The position numbers and the translations under genes are program-made. 64,000 nt of DNA from Marinimicrobium sp. C6131 (GTDB lineage Bacteria > Pseudomonadota > Gammaproteobacteria > Pseudomonadales > Cellvibrionaceae): the NCBI RefSeq assembly GCF_026153455.1, contig NZ_CP110629.1, forward strand, positions 4,030,001 through 4,094,000. The letters are read 5' to 3'. The notes beneath the pieces were generated by a model. The model was not told where the DNA came from. It did no database searches and worked only from the letters and a program-made list of their open reading frames with translations. Below are positions 10,001-18,052 of this stretch, piece by piece. The number at the start of each line of letters is the position of its first letter. Position 1 is the stretch's first letter.

Positions 10001-10062
10001 GGTCCATATAACTCATCTTGTTCTGCCTCGGACAAGATTTGGACACGTTCTTCGAATGCCAT
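7045..10062 (-). CDS. tnpA: Tn3-family transposase TnpA
   Basis: A 1005-residue protein of normal length for Tn3 transposases. The N-terminal part (ERVQILSEAEQDELYGPP, then FFFSLNDKELAIAKSLR) is the DUF4158-type DNA-binding region. The C-terminal half carries the DDE catalytic region, with the characteristic LSTDTHGVNHVNFALLD and FGYQFAPRYAQVGK. It binds the 38-bp repeats and catalyses replicative transposition. It fills almost the whole element, reads right to left and is not visibly disrupted, so it may be active. Without a resolvase the element would rely on host recombination or a resolvase from a related element. Confidence 0.96.
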   Translation of the reverse strand: MAFEERVQILSEAEQDELYGPPAFTSADQRFFFSLNDKELAIAKSLRHRGQRYMLVVLLGYFKAKPVVLNPGFHQIKQDLKYVYQTVLPGPGCRPFNLTPKENERIYQRVFQLCNYQRWNVKDHGAALRDYLSQQARAWTAPRHLFDAAIEYCSGQKIAIPAYSTLQKIISQVVGDEQEHMAAHLERAMSRGLKQALAELVNGTGPLPFRQLRQSARNFTGTELEKELIVYRHIQHWMPEVDLLLSTLSLSQKNLQHLAEKVDYYGAKLKRQTVGSQWLYLLCYLQTRWQQALERIADGFVHHVRQTKQKAKDYAQEAVFKDWQKAAKNVSKAAEVLHLFIDDSIDLQLPFATVRQQALSLLTKRDLESVCLFLNEQRRSVDEAMWQYCDEKESLRKGLLRELFLCLRFEGCDGTQHLAAALAKTQNELNGQDAQLQTADTRLLSKKSREFLLDGEGNILIDRYEWFLYQQIPDRLNGQLTLPDITKYRALDADLIDGEHWRKNKYTLLQQSHFTKLAEEPEKLIKQMAMELDTRLYEVGEYLEQEDNRNIILRNPQGKRFWRLPSASKHHLVNNPFFQQIPTTGVADVLRMVDRDTGFIDCFAHVLGSQSRSRSHEYDLLAILVGNATNQGIYGMAQISDRTYDQLSTIQANYLRLETLNAANDNINNATAKLPIFRYYNIQEDVIHASADGQKFEARRETFKTRYSSKYFGTQKGVSAMTLIANHAAINARVIGANEHESHYIFDLLMSNTSDIIPDVLSTDTHGVNHVNFALLDLFGYQFAPRYAQVGKVINDMFDVKEDKEHRIQLCLKKPINTHRIAQHWDTIQRIAVSLKQRKTTQATLVRKLSEYKRNHPLLEALTEYNRLVKANYLLCYIDDASLRNYVQRALNRGEAYHQLRRAVSSVNGDQFRGSSDEEIQLWNECARLVTNAIVYFNSRILSQLLTSFEYQGDTKRIDIVKQASPVAWHNINLKGTYHFELSEKLPDLEELMRSIEGYLPVSEK

Positions 10063-10133
10063 GGATTTAGCCCAAAAAGACTAAATCTTACTCAAACAGA
10101 GCCCAAATAGGGATCTCGAAAAAAGTAATACCC

Positions 10134-10166
10134 CTCTGGAGGCCACAGACGGCGGGGCCTCCAGAG
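10134..10166. repeat. right subterminal hairpin of the transposon
   Basis: Arms CTCTGGAGGCC and GGCCTCCAGAG with an 11-base spacer directly abut IRR. It mirrors the left-end hairpin at 7007-7039, with a different spacer sequence but the same arms. Confidence 0.85.
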
Positions 10167-10204
10167 CACTTTGTCGTTTTTGGACGGAAAATCCCTAGAA
10201 CCCC
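10167..10204 (-). repeat. Tn3 right terminal inverted repeat
   Basis: The 38-bp perfect inverse of IRL, ending in CCCC at 10204. Confidence 0.92.
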
Positions 10205-10761
10205 TCGATGGCAGCATTGCCTATTTGGGCGGCGAGCGCCTGCTGGAGAACCGGCAGATCGCCCTGGAGGCGTCCCGTTTGTTTAACCGCGTCTGGTATC
10301 TGCGCGGGGAGCTGGCGTTCAAACAGACCGATTTATTGCAGGCACCAGAGCGCAATAACGACGATACCCGGGCGCAGTTCGCGGGCTATTATTTTCTGGA
10401 CGGAACGGCTCACTACCTCAGCGCCAACTACCGGTTCAATGCCAAGCGCGCCGAACAGTTCCGGTTTGATTATGACGGGCACCGGTTTGGTGTGTTGTAT
10501 AACCGTCGCCTTTCAGACTGGGCGACGCTCAAGCTGGATTGGCGCTACGAGGAACGGCAGTACCTCAGTGGTGCCTCGACTCCCGCCAGTGGACAGCGCC
10601 TGGATGAGCGTGAGCGGTGGCGGGTGCGCCTGGAAATCCCGATGGGTAAGCGGTTGGAGCTTGAGTTGCGCTATGAGCATCGGGACTATGGCTCCAATCT
10701 CGAGAGTGTGGATTACACCGACAACCGCCTGGAAGCGCGCTTTACCTTTGAGCTGCTTTGA
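10205..10761 (+). pseudogene. 3' remnant of an outer-membrane beta-barrel gene (Slam/DUF560-like)
   Basis: The frame enters from inside the transposon repeat and continues for about 185 codons to a stop at 10761. The sequence is a series of alternating amphipathic strands (YYFLDGTAHYLSANYRF, FGVLYNRRLSDWATLKLDW, LELRYEHRDYGSN) ending RFTFELL, a typical C-terminal beta-signal. It resembles the barrel of surface-lipoprotein-assembly-modifier or DUF560 proteins; this family call is tentative. The 5' part is missing and does not occur left of the transposon, so the insertion was followed by loss of the upstream DNA. The repeat supplies an in-frame TTG but no clear ribosome site. Confidence 0.75.
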
Positions 10762-10772
10762 GGCGGCGGGCC

Positions 10773-12509
10773 TCAGGGGGAGGCCGGCGTTATCAGTTGG
10801 CTTTTCCCCGGCAGTCCAAGGCCGAACAGCGGGTCCTTACCGGGTTCACCCAAATCCACTGTGTCCTCACTCAGCGCTTGAAGCGCCTGCCCCGGCGAGC
10901 CGGTATCGGCCAACTGCCGGGCCAGCAGTGCGGTGACCACCGGCGCCGCAAATGACGTGCCGGAGACCCGGGTAAAACCCTGGTCCCCCGAAGCGGCGGT
11001 CAGGTTGACGCCATAGGCGGCAAAATCCAGGTGATCACCACGCACCGCATAGGGGTAGAGGTCGAGCGTCCGGTCGACGGCGGTCACCGCCACCACGGTG
11101 GGGTAGGCGGCCGGATACTGCGGGTCGGCGAGTGGGCCGGCATTGCCCACGGCGGCAACGGGCAGTATGCCGCGGGATCGGATCTGTTCCAGAACGGTTT
11201 CCAGTGTCTGATTCGCGGGACCGGAGAGGCTGATATTGATAACCTCCACCGGCCGGGACGCCAGCCAGTCCAGGGCCGTAATCAGGGTCTGGGTGGTAGC
11301 AATAGAGCCGTACTGGGCCTGTTCGGAAAATACCGAGGCGATGTACAGCTCGGCATCGGGTACCAGGCCCTCCCAGTCTTGCGTTCGCCCCACCAACAGC
11401 GATGCGACGGCGGTTCCGTGCGCCAGATCCTCGTCCGAGGGGCGGGCGGCAAAGGCTTTCTGTTCCACGCGAGCACGGGCAAACGCAGGGTGTCGGGTAT
11501 TCACCGGTCCATCCAGCATGCCAATGGCGGTACCCGAACGGGAGGGCACGCCGGGGCGGTAAAGTGCTGACAGGGTCAGGGGGGCATCGGGCGCGGTTGT
11601 CGGGCCCTGGTGGTATTCGTAGCCGTGGTTAAAGTCGACCGACAGCCCCGGATAGCGTTCGCGCAACTCGGTGCGAAGTGCCTCCAGCGGCACGTCGCTT
11701 TTGACCTCAAAACTGCCCAGACTGGTTCCCAGTGCAGAGAGTGGGCGTCGCTCTCTGAGGTCCAGCGCCGGGTGGCGACTTAACTGTTCCAGCAGCTCGT
11801 CGTCCGCCAGCACCAGCATTTCGTTGCGGACGATGAGGTCACCGGTATTGAGCTCTATCAGGCTGTCCAGGTCCTCTTCCAGCGCGTCCAGCAGCCGCTC
11901 CTCCAGAGCGTCGGCCAGTTCATCGTCCTCGTCGAAGCGATCGTCCAGGTCATCATCGTTCAGTTCATCCTCGAGGTCGTCGTCAATATCGTCGAGCTCG
12001 TCTTCCCAGTCATCGTCGTCCAGTCGATCTTCAGCGGCTTCCTCCGCCAGATCTTCGGCAAGGTCCTCGGCGTCATCATCCAGGCTGTCTTCCAGCTCAT
12101 CCTCGGCTGCTTCTTCGGCCAGTTCCTCGGCGAGGTCTTCCGCGTCATCGTCCATGGCATCCTCGGCGGCGTCCTCCGCCAAGTCATCCAGTTCATCTTC
12201 CAGCTCGTCGTCGAGTTCGTCTTCCAGGTCATCTTCCAACTCGTCTTCGATGTCATCATCCAGATCGTCCAGCTCGTCCTCGAGGTCTTCAAGCTCATCG
12301 TCGATGTCGTCGTCCAGTTCATCGTCGATGTCGTCGTCCAGTTCATCCAGGTCGTCGTCATCAATCTGGGCCAGATAGAGTGTCTGGGAGGAGCTGGTGA
12401 AGGAAAAGGGCGAGTCCGCCTGAACCGTTCCGGTACCCAATACAACGCCCAGCAGACTGGCGAGTAGCAGGCGAGGGCTGGGAAGGAGACCGTTTGCAGG
12501 CATGGTCAT
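10773..12509 (-). CDS. S8 (subtilisin) serine peptidase with a long acidic N-terminal region
   Basis: A 578-residue exported protease. The signal peptide ends near TVQADS. Residues about 50-215 are an almost uninterrupted Asp/Glu/Leu/Ala-rich region (repeats such as DDIDDELED and AEDLAEELAEEAAED), probably helical and calcium- or cation-binding. The peptidase domain shows the catalytic triad: Asp333 (GMLDGPVNT), His364 (HGTAVASLL) and Ser519 (SGTSFAAPVV), with the oxyanion GNAGP in between. It ends 11 bases from the barrel remnant, convergently. The acidic region could act as a pro-domain or surface tether. Codon use on the opposite strand creates a long false Ser-rich frame. Confidence 0.92.
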   Translation of the reverse strand: MTMPANGLLPSPRLLLASLLGVVLGTGTVQADSPFSFTSSSQTLYLAQIDDDDLDELDDDIDDELDDDIDDELEDLEDELDDLDDDIEDELEDDLEDELDDELEDELDDLAEDAAEDAMDDDAEDLAEELAEEAAEDELEDSLDDDAEDLAEDLAEEAAEDRLDDDDWEDELDDIDDDLEDELNDDDLDDRFDEDDELADALEERLLDALEEDLDSLIELNTGDLIVRNEMLVLADDELLEQLSRHPALDLRERRPLSALGTSLGSFEVKSDVPLEALRTELRERYPGLSVDFNHGYEYHQGPTTAPDAPLTLSALYRPGVPSRSGTAIGMLDGPVNTRHPAFARARVEQKAFAARPSDEDLAHGTAVASLLVGRTQDWEGLVPDAELYIASVFSEQAQYGSIATTQTLITALDWLASRPVEVINISLSGPANQTLETVLEQIRSRGILPVAAVGNAGPLADPQYPAAYPTVVAVTAVDRTLDLYPYAVRGDHLDFAAYGVNLTAASGDQGFTRVSGTSFAAPVVTALLARQLADTGSPGQALQALSEDTVDLGEPGKDPLFGLGLPGKSQLITPASP

Positions 12510-12620
12510 GGGCTCGATTCACGTCGAAGGGGGGGAGCAGAATAGAGCAGGGACGACAGGTTTGGCAATCGATGGCAAAGTGCCGGGCCCTTTCCCTGTG
12601 GCCCGGCGAGTGGTTACGCC

Positions 12621-14327
12621 TTATGACTCGGCGCTGTCATCATCGTCCTGATCGTCATCTTCCTGGTCATCATCGTCCTGATCGTCGTCTTCATCTTCAT
12701 CGCTGTCATCGTCCGAATCGTCATCATCGTCACGATCGTAGGTGGTTTCGACGTCGTCATCCCAGTCGAACTCCACTTCCTCGGCAATCAGCAGACCGTC
12801 AGAGCAGGCGGCGGCATTGTCTTCGTCGCTCTCGGCTTCGATCACCGCACTGCCACTGAGGGTCGTGAAGAAGCTCGCCCGGCCGAGTATGCTGTCGTCG
12901 TCATCGCCAAAGGCGTCATCGTCCACAATGCTGGCGGTATCGATGGTCACACCCAGGATGGTGAAGGTGCCGGCGGAGGCATCAATGCTGTCGGCGTCTA
13001 CCGGGCCGCGCAGGGAACATTCCTGATCGTCCTCATCGTCATCGCGCTCGATCCGGGTCCAGGTAAGGGTGCCGTCCTCGGCGAAATAACCCCGGGCTTC
13101 AATACTGTCGCCCGCTTGCAGCCGAGCCATGAAGTCTTCCGGGTTGAGGCGATCGCCGTCGTCCTCATCGTCGTCTTCCACCCGGCTCAGGCCGGTGGGG
13201 GTGACGGTCACGCCCAGGCGGGTGGTGAAACTGGTGGCGCCGACGGTTTCGACCCGATCGGAGATTTCCACATTGTTGTTCCACTCGCGCTTGATACCGT
13301 CGTCATCGGTGTCGATTTCCAGGCGACCTTCCGCGTTGAAGGATCCCTCGATTTCCACCTTGACGCCCACCAGGCTGACCAGCGCACTGGCGTCTGCCAT
13401 GGGAATCACCACCCCGTTGATGGTGACGCTGTTCGGGGTGCTGTCGGTATCGACGGCCTGAATGATGCCTTCGATTTCGAACTCACCTTCGCGCTCATCG
13501 TCATCGTCCCAGCGATCGTCTTCGCGTTCGATTTTACTGGCCAGCAGACTGCCGTCGGCCTGAACCTCGCCTTCGACTTCTACAAACCAGCCGTTGCTGA
13601 GCTCACCGTCTTCGATGTCATCGTCCAGGGCGGACAGGTCGTAATGAACCAGCAGATCCCGGATCATGAAGGTGCCATTGGTGGTGTCCAGATTGGCGAT
13701 GACCCCTTTGACCTCCGCTTCGTTGTCATCGTCGTCGCTGTCGTCGTCATTCTGGTTGAGACGTTCCAGACGGGTGGCAATAAAGCCCTCTTCCGTCGGG
13801 AAGCCGCTGACCTCGACCACCACGCGGCCCTGGCTGCTGTCCAGGTCGTTCAGGTCAATGCGTCCGTCCATATTGGCGTCGGCAATGTCGCTGCTCAATA
13901 CCGTGTTCGCATCCACGGTCACGGTCTGACCGAGTACCACCAGGGTGCCCTGGGTGGGGTCCTCGGCGTTGGGGGAGACAGAACTGACCGGCCCTTTCAG
14001 GTCTTTGTCGAACATCACGCGGGTAGCGCGGCGGTCGTCTCCGTCCTGTTCTGCTTCGATCTCGACCCGCATGCCCAGGCGAAGATCGTCTTCGGACATG
14101 CGGCCTTCGCCTTCAAACTCAATCTCGGCGTTGGCGGTGTCGTAGCGCACCCCGTTGACGTAAATGCTGCCAAACCCGGTAATGACACCGGAGGAGCTGA
14201 CTTTGTCGCTTGAATTGTTGCCGCCGGGGTTGTTGGCGTTCGGGGCGGAATCACTGCTGCCGCCGCCGCAGCCTGTCAGAGCCAGAGCGATGGATGTGGC
14301 CAATGCACTTTTTTTCAGATGTTTCAT
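12621..14327 (-). CDS. DUF5666 lipoprotein with poly-acidic C-terminal tail
   Basis: A 568-residue protein with a lipobox ALTGC (Cys20) followed by GGGSSDS, so it is membrane-anchored outside the cytoplasm. Several DUF5666-type beta units follow, each with the pattern G-x-V-x-G-F/I and LGMRVEIEAE or VKVEIEGSF (first unit: GVITGFGSIYVNGVRYD). The last 40 residues are almost all Asp/Glu. Function of the family is unknown. The neighbouring S8 peptidase shares the extreme acidity and orientation (111-base gap), so a joint surface or calcium-dependent role is possible. A 365-codon frame on the plus strand is a shadow. Confidence 0.88.
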   Translation of the reverse strand: MKHLKKSALATSIALALTGCGGGSSDSAPNANNPGGNNSSDKVSSSGVITGFGSIYVNGVRYDTANAEIEFEGEGRMSEDDLRLGMRVEIEAEQDGDDRRATRVMFDKDLKGPVSSVSPNAEDPTQGTLVVLGQTVTVDANTVLSSDIADANMDGRIDLNDLDSSQGRVVVEVSGFPTEEGFIATRLERLNQNDDDSDDDDNEAEVKGVIANLDTTNGTFMIRDLLVHYDLSALDDDIEDGELSNGWFVEVEGEVQADGSLLASKIEREDDRWDDDDEREGEFEIEGIIQAVDTDSTPNSVTINGVVIPMADASALVSLVGVKVEIEGSFNAEGRLEIDTDDDGIKREWNNNVEISDRVETVGATSFTTRLGVTVTPTGLSRVEDDDEDDGDRLNPEDFMARLQAGDSIEARGYFAEDGTLTWTRIERDDDEDDQECSLRGPVDADSIDASAGTFTILGVTIDTASIVDDDAFGDDDDSILGRASFFTTLSGSAVIEAESDEDNAAACSDGLLIAEEVEFDWDDDVETTYDRDDDDDSDDDSDEDEDDDQDDDDQEDDDQDDDDSAES

Positions 14328-14495
14328 GGCGAGACCTCTTCGTCGTTGATCGCATTACCAAGGCGGCGTGGCGCCACCTTTCCGTGTGTTTCATTAGCGA
14401 CAACGCTTGGCGCCGGATTTTATTCCCTCGAGACGGATCGGTTTCTCAAAATGTGCAGGGCGTCACACAATATTGGGGGTTGGTGATGGCTTCGC

Positions 14496-15275
14496 TCACA
14501 GAGGCTTGAGCGTCTGGGTCAGTTGGGTCTCATGATGCTCGCCCGGAATATCGGTTTTCCGCCAGCGTTGGCGCTCGCGGACGATCAGGTGACCATCCAA
14601 TACCTGATAGTGTTGGGTGGACTCCTCCCGGTACTCGCCGCGGATGACAAACAGCAGGCTTCCTTTGGCATGAAGGTTGAGACGGCTGGCCAGGGGCATC
14701 CCGGCGTCGTCCACCCAGACTTCCAGGGTGGAGTGGAACTGTTTGACGTATTTTCGGGCTCGCTCGTCGAGCACCGTTTTGTCCCGGTCAAAGATCAGAC
14801 GGCGGGCGGGCTGGCCCTGCCAGCGGTCGGTGACGAGGGTCCGAAAGCTCGAGCGTTGGATTTCCCGGCGCAGCGGGGCGGCGGCATTCAGAAGCGGGCG
14901 AACCTCGTTCAAGTCCAGGCGCCACATGAAATCAGTGGTGGGGGTGCGGGCATCCGGGTCCTCCAGTAGGCGGTTCGCTTCGGCATCGAGCCGATCCAGC
15001 AGTGGCCAGCCGTAGGTCACGCTGATGCCATCAGTGCCCCGGTTGATGACCGTGTTCACCGACACCTCGACTTCCTCCCGGTCGTCGCCTTTGCCCTCGG
15101 CACGCCAGAGCGCCGATAACAGTTGTACGCGAACGGGGCGGTTGTGCTCCAGCTGGTCGAGGGTCTGGAGCAGGTCTTCCGGCTGCGAAGCGCTCGCGGG
15201 TAGCGCCATCAATAGAGCGGAGGTAAGCCCGCTCAGCGCAAGAGTGCGGCGCAGGAATCCGGAAAGCAGCGGCAT
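14496..15275 (-). CDS. exported protein of unknown function
   Basis: A 259-residue protein with an N-terminal signal (LALSGLTSALLMALPASAS). The mature part is mixed alpha/beta with no recognised family. Notable stretches are VEVSVNTVINRGTDGISVTYGWPLLD and a C-terminal half of alternating strands (STLEVWVDDAGMPLASRLNL, GSLLFVIRGEYREES). It lies upstream of the DUF5666 gene on the same strand, 168 bases apart, and may be co-expressed with it and the peptidase. Confidence 0.75.
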   Translation of the reverse strand: MPLLSGFLRRTLALSGLTSALLMALPASASQPEDLLQTLDQLEHNRPVRVQLLSALWRAEGKGDDREEVEVSVNTVINRGTDGISVTYGWPLLDRLDAEANRLLEDPDARTPTTDFMWRLDLNEVRPLLNAAAPLRREIQRSSFRTLVTDRWQGQPARRLIFDRDKTVLDERARKYVKQFHSTLEVWVDDAGMPLASRLNLHAKGSLLFVIRGEYREESTQHYQVLDGHLIVRERQRWRKTDIPGEHHETQLTQTLKPL

Positions 15276-15368
15276 GTGTCATCCCTCAAAAACGGTCGTA
15301 GGTCGGTGAGTACTATACGACGCTTCGACTCCAAACCGTGAAGAAAGCTCCTTTGATATAGTGACGGT

Positions 15369-16793
15369 ATGAAAGACCTGATCCGCCAATTCGGTCGCCT
15401 GCGTCTGTTGGCGCTGGTGCTGACCTATCTGCCGCTGACCGCGGTTCCGGTGGCCGGCGTGGTCTGGCTCTGGCAAACGGGGTACCTGGCCTATTGGTTG
15501 TTGCTGTTGGCCATTTGCGGCGGCTGTGCGCTGATGCTCCAGCTGTGGCTGGCGCGCACCGACAAGCGCCGGATTCCGGACGCGCGCACCGGTCCCAGCG
15601 GCCACTGGTCCACGACGGCCGAAGGCGCCTGGACCCAGGTGGAGGCTCTGGCGCAGAGCGCGGACCCCGCGGAATACGCCCTCAGCGACGGTTCCGCACT
15701 CTGGCTGCTTGGACAGCATGCGCTGGAGCGGGTGGCCGGGCACTTTTTCCCGGATAAGGAGCGGCCGCTGCTTGAGCTGACGGTACCCCACGCACTATTG
15801 ATCATCGAGCGCGCCAGTCGTGAGTTGCGTCAGGAAATTGTGCATACGGTACCCTTCAGCCATCGCCTCAGCCTGGGCAACCTGGTGCGGGCCCGGCGCC
15901 TGCAACAGACCGCCACGCGCTACCACAATGCGTTCCGCATGGGGCGGGCGCTGATCAGCCCGACGAGTGCACTGTACCAGGAGTTCAGCCGCGCCGTGGG
16001 TGGCCATATTCTGGATTACGGCAGCGAGCGCATGCAGCGCTGGTTGCTGCAGGAATATGTGCGCAAAGTGGGGTTCTACGCTATTGAGCTGTACAGCGGA
16101 AACCTGTTGCTCAGCGGCGAGCTGACCGCCGGCACGGGGCAGCCGCTGCAGGTCCTGGTGCTCGGCCCGGCCGGCAGTGGTAAAACCAGCCTGCTCGAGG
16201 CACTGGCCGGCGGCCAGTCCGACATCAACCCGAACACCAGTGATAAGTGGATCAACGCCCACCGAATCACGTCACCGGTCTGGGGCGAGCTCGAACTGTG
16301 GGATACCCCGGCGTGGCCAAAGTTGCCTCGGCGCCGAGCGCGTGCGGCGGTGGCAGCGGCCGATCTCATCATCTGGGTCAGCGATGCCAGCGCCGAGGGT
16401 ATGAAAGACGATGCCGAGCAACTGGCGCGACTGCAACGCTGGCTGGGGCGTCGCGCCGGACAGCCGGAACCGCCATTACTGGTGGCCCTGACGCACCTGG
16501 AGCAACAGGGAGAAACCTTTTCCTTGGCGGCAGTGGCGGAGCAACTGTCGATTCCGGTCGAGCAGATCATTCCTCTCTCGCTGGCGGACCCACACTCTGA
16601 ACAGGCCCGAGAGCCATTACAGGCCGCCTTCAATCAATACTATGTCAAGGCGGAGCGGTGCCACTACTGGCGATACCTGAATCAGCGCCGCCAGGCGGAG
16701 AATCGAGAACTGTCGGGCCGTCAGTTGCGTGGTGCCGCCGGCACGGCATGGCGCGCGGCGCGTGGGCTGTTTCGTCAGGGGCCCAAGGGGTAG
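15369..16793 (+). CDS. membrane-associated P-loop GTPase
   Basis: A 474-residue protein. Two membrane helices lie near residues 12-55 (LALVLTYLPLTAVPVAGVVWL and YWLLLLAICGGCALMLQLWL, each split by polar residues). A helical region comes next, then a GTPase domain with the P-loop GPAGSGKTSL at about 265-274, switch II WDTPAWPKL and the base-specifying THLEQQ. It resembles YcjX/DUF697- or EngB-like membrane GTPases, but the exact family is unclear. It is divergent from the minus-strand genes to its left. The Arg-rich C-terminus may contact membrane or nucleic acid. Confidence 0.85.
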   Translation: MKDLIRQFGRLRLLALVLTYLPLTAVPVAGVVWLWQTGYLAYWLLLLAICGGCALMLQLWLARTDKRRIPDARTGPSGHWSTTAEGAWTQVEALAQSADPAEYALSDGSALWLLGQHALERVAGHFFPDKERPLLELTVPHALLIIERASRELRQEIVHTVPFSHRLSLGNLVRARRLQQTATRYHNAFRMGRALISPTSALYQEFSRAVGGHILDYGSERMQRWLLQEYVRKVGFYAIELYSGNLLLSGELTAGTGQPLQVLVLGPAGSGKTSLLEALAGGQSDINPNTSDKWINAHRITSPVWGELELWDTPAWPKLPRRRARAAVAAADLIIWVSDASAEGMKDDAEQLARLQRWLGRRAGQPEPPLLVALTHLEQQGETFSLAAVAEQLSIPVEQIIPLSLADPHSEQAREPLQAAFNQYYVKAERCHYWRYLNQRRQAENRELSGRQLRGAAGTAWRAARGLFRQGPKG

Positions 16794-16796
16794 AGG

Positions 16797-17066
16797 TTAT
16801 TCGTAATGGAAACGGCACTGAATGATAAGCAAAGTGGCGTCGGGGCCTTCGCCTTTGAGCTTGTAAACCAGTCGGTGCTCCCGGTCGATACGTCGGGACC
16901 AGTAACCTTTCAGTCCGTGTTTTAGGGGCTCAGGTTTACCGCTGCCGTCAAAAGGGGTGCGCATCGTCTCCTGGATTAGCTTATTGATACGTTTTACCGT
17001 TTTCTTATCCGTTCCCTGCCAGTATTCGTACTCACTCCAGGCAGTCGATGTCCATGCCAAAATCAT
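16797..17066 (-). CDS. yoeB: Txe/YoeB-family mRNA interferase toxin
   Basis: An 89-residue protein matching YoeB toxins over its whole length: WTSTAWSEYEYWQ, then KRINKLIQE, GKPEPLKHGLKGYWSRRI, DREHRLVYK and the C-terminal CRFHYE. The conserved Glu, Arg and terminal His-Tyr that make up the active site are all present, so it is probably functional. It overlaps the antitoxin gene by four bases. It would cleave mRNA on ribosomes when free of its partner. Confidence 0.93.
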   Translation of the reverse strand: MILAWTSTAWSEYEYWQGTDKKTVKRINKLIQETMRTPFDGSGKPEPLKHGLKGYWSRRIDREHRLVYKLKGEGPDATLLIIQCRFHYE

Positions 17067-17314
17067 TCAACCAGATTCCTCTGCACGATGTCGCCGCGCT
17101 CGGCCTCTTCCAAAGAGGTTTGAAGCGCCCGGGCATTGGCTGGCGTAGACAGGAGGTAGCTGGTTTCCTCATAGGACTGGAAGTCTTCCAGGCTCATCAG
17201 TACTGCTGACCGGTTCTTTGAGCGGCGAATGATTACGGGTGCGTGATCGTCATTGACCCGATCCATAAAGCTCGCCAATTTTTCCCGGAAGGCAGAGAAA
17301 TTGATAATGTCCAT
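17063..17314 (-). CDS. Phd/YefM-family antitoxin
   Basis: An 83-residue antitoxin with the Phd/YefM pattern: MDIINFSAFREKLASFMDRVNDD, HAPVIIRRSKNRSAVLMS and LEDFQSYEET, followed by a Glu-rich toxin-wrapping tail. The start at 17314 is chosen because the family begins here and AAGGTAC precedes it; the frame is open upstream to 17335. It would neutralise the toxin and repress the operon. Confidence 0.92.
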   Translation of the reverse strand: MDIINFSAFREKLASFMDRVNDDHAPVIIRRSKNRSAVLMSLEDFQSYEETSYLLSTPANARALQTSLEEAERGDIVQRNLVE

Positions 17315-17516
17315 GGGCGGTACCTTAGTCAGCAATCAATTGATGTACGAAAAATTGTACACCTTTTGGCGGTGATAGGGCAATGGGTGCGTAGGGGCTG
17401 CTGGTGTCGACATTTATTGCACTGAAAATTGCTCCTGCATTTTCAGCATTTCCGCCATCCATGGCGGGCAACCCCGACTGAGGGACTCCAGCGCTCTGAA
17501 CCGAACCACCCATAAA

Positions 17517-17550
17517 AAACCCCCAGATCTTGCGATCTGAGGGTTGTTTA
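17517..17550. terminator. hairpin with T-rich tail
   Basis: Arms around CCCCAGATC and GATCTGAGGG, loop TTGC, with A-rich and T-rich shoulders on the two sides; it could act in both directions. Bases 17551-17831 beyond it hold no supported gene; a nearby TTGGAATACC direct repeat (about 17629-17650) may be an old recombination site. Confidence 0.5.
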
Positions 17551-17831
17551 TTGGTGGGCCTGGGGAAGCTGAAAAGAATCGATAACGTATTGTATTTTAA
17601 AGTGAAAATATTGGTTCAACTAATCTTTGGAATACCGCTTGGAATACCTGTCACTCCCGTGAACCGGCGGTTCAAGGTAACAATACTTTAAGCGGGGTGG
17701 GGGTGGCGCTAATGCCGTTTTTTAAGCTGGGATAGGGTTTCGAGTATGGCTTTGATGGTATCACGAGCTGAATTGCCGTCAAAATGGGATATGACAGCAA
17801 TACGCCAGGCAAGAGCAAGGGAGTTGTTGAC

Positions 17832-18015
17832 ACCCCATCATTCCTGAATGAGGAGGGCTTCAACCGTGACGCTATTGGGCGCCGGCTTTCCCGTCAGGAG
17901 CGTAAGGGCGTCCGTGCGGCTTATTACTCATCAGACCGAGTACTTAACTGAGCGGGCCCGAATGATGCCTTGGTGGGCAGACTTTATTAATCAGGCCAAG
18001 AGCGAGCAGGCATGA
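17832..18015 (+). pseudogene. C-terminal remnant of a tyrosine integrase, frameshifted
   Basis: Reading from 17832 gives TPSFLNEEGFNRDAIGRRLS followed by RQERKGVRAAYYSSD. The match then moves to another frame at about 17938, giving EYLTERARMMPWWADFINQ to a stop at 18013-18015. Together these match the C-terminal end of P4/CP4-57-type island integrases (LN-GF-D-IE-L-H-NEVRAAYNRA-YLEERR-MMQWWADYL). The rest of the gene, including most of the catalytic domain, is gone. It marks an old integrative element that cannot excise by itself. Confidence 0.7.
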
Positions 18016-18052
18016 GCTCCCCGGTCAGTTGCGGGTGCAGGTTTGGCGACAT

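Larger units (their letters stand above)
6969..10204. mobile_element. minimal Tn3-family transposon, transposase only
   Basis: A 3236-bp unit is bounded by perfect 38-bp inverted repeats (6969-7006 and 10167-10204) that start with GGGG, the Tn3-family hallmark. It carries one 1005-residue transposase and no resolvase, res-linked gene or cargo. The bases next to the outer ends (AAAGT left, TCGAT right; ACTTA if the extra left repeat is used) do not match, so the expected 5-bp target duplication is absent. The left and right flanks also belong to different gene sets. This fits a rearrangement or deletion after insertion. Confidence 0.92.

Noticed and set aside
11671..12378. Long Ser-rich frame on the plus strand
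   Set aside because: It is the antisense shadow of the acidic Asp/Glu region of the S8 peptidase; no ribosome site and no plausible protein.
13116..14213. 365-codon plus-strand frame opposite the DUF5666 gene
   Set aside because: Low-complexity shadow of the acidic gene; the minus frame has a lipobox signal and domain pattern.
17672..17863. 63-codon minus-strand frame
   Set aside because: No ribosome site or family; the plus strand here shows integrase remains instead.
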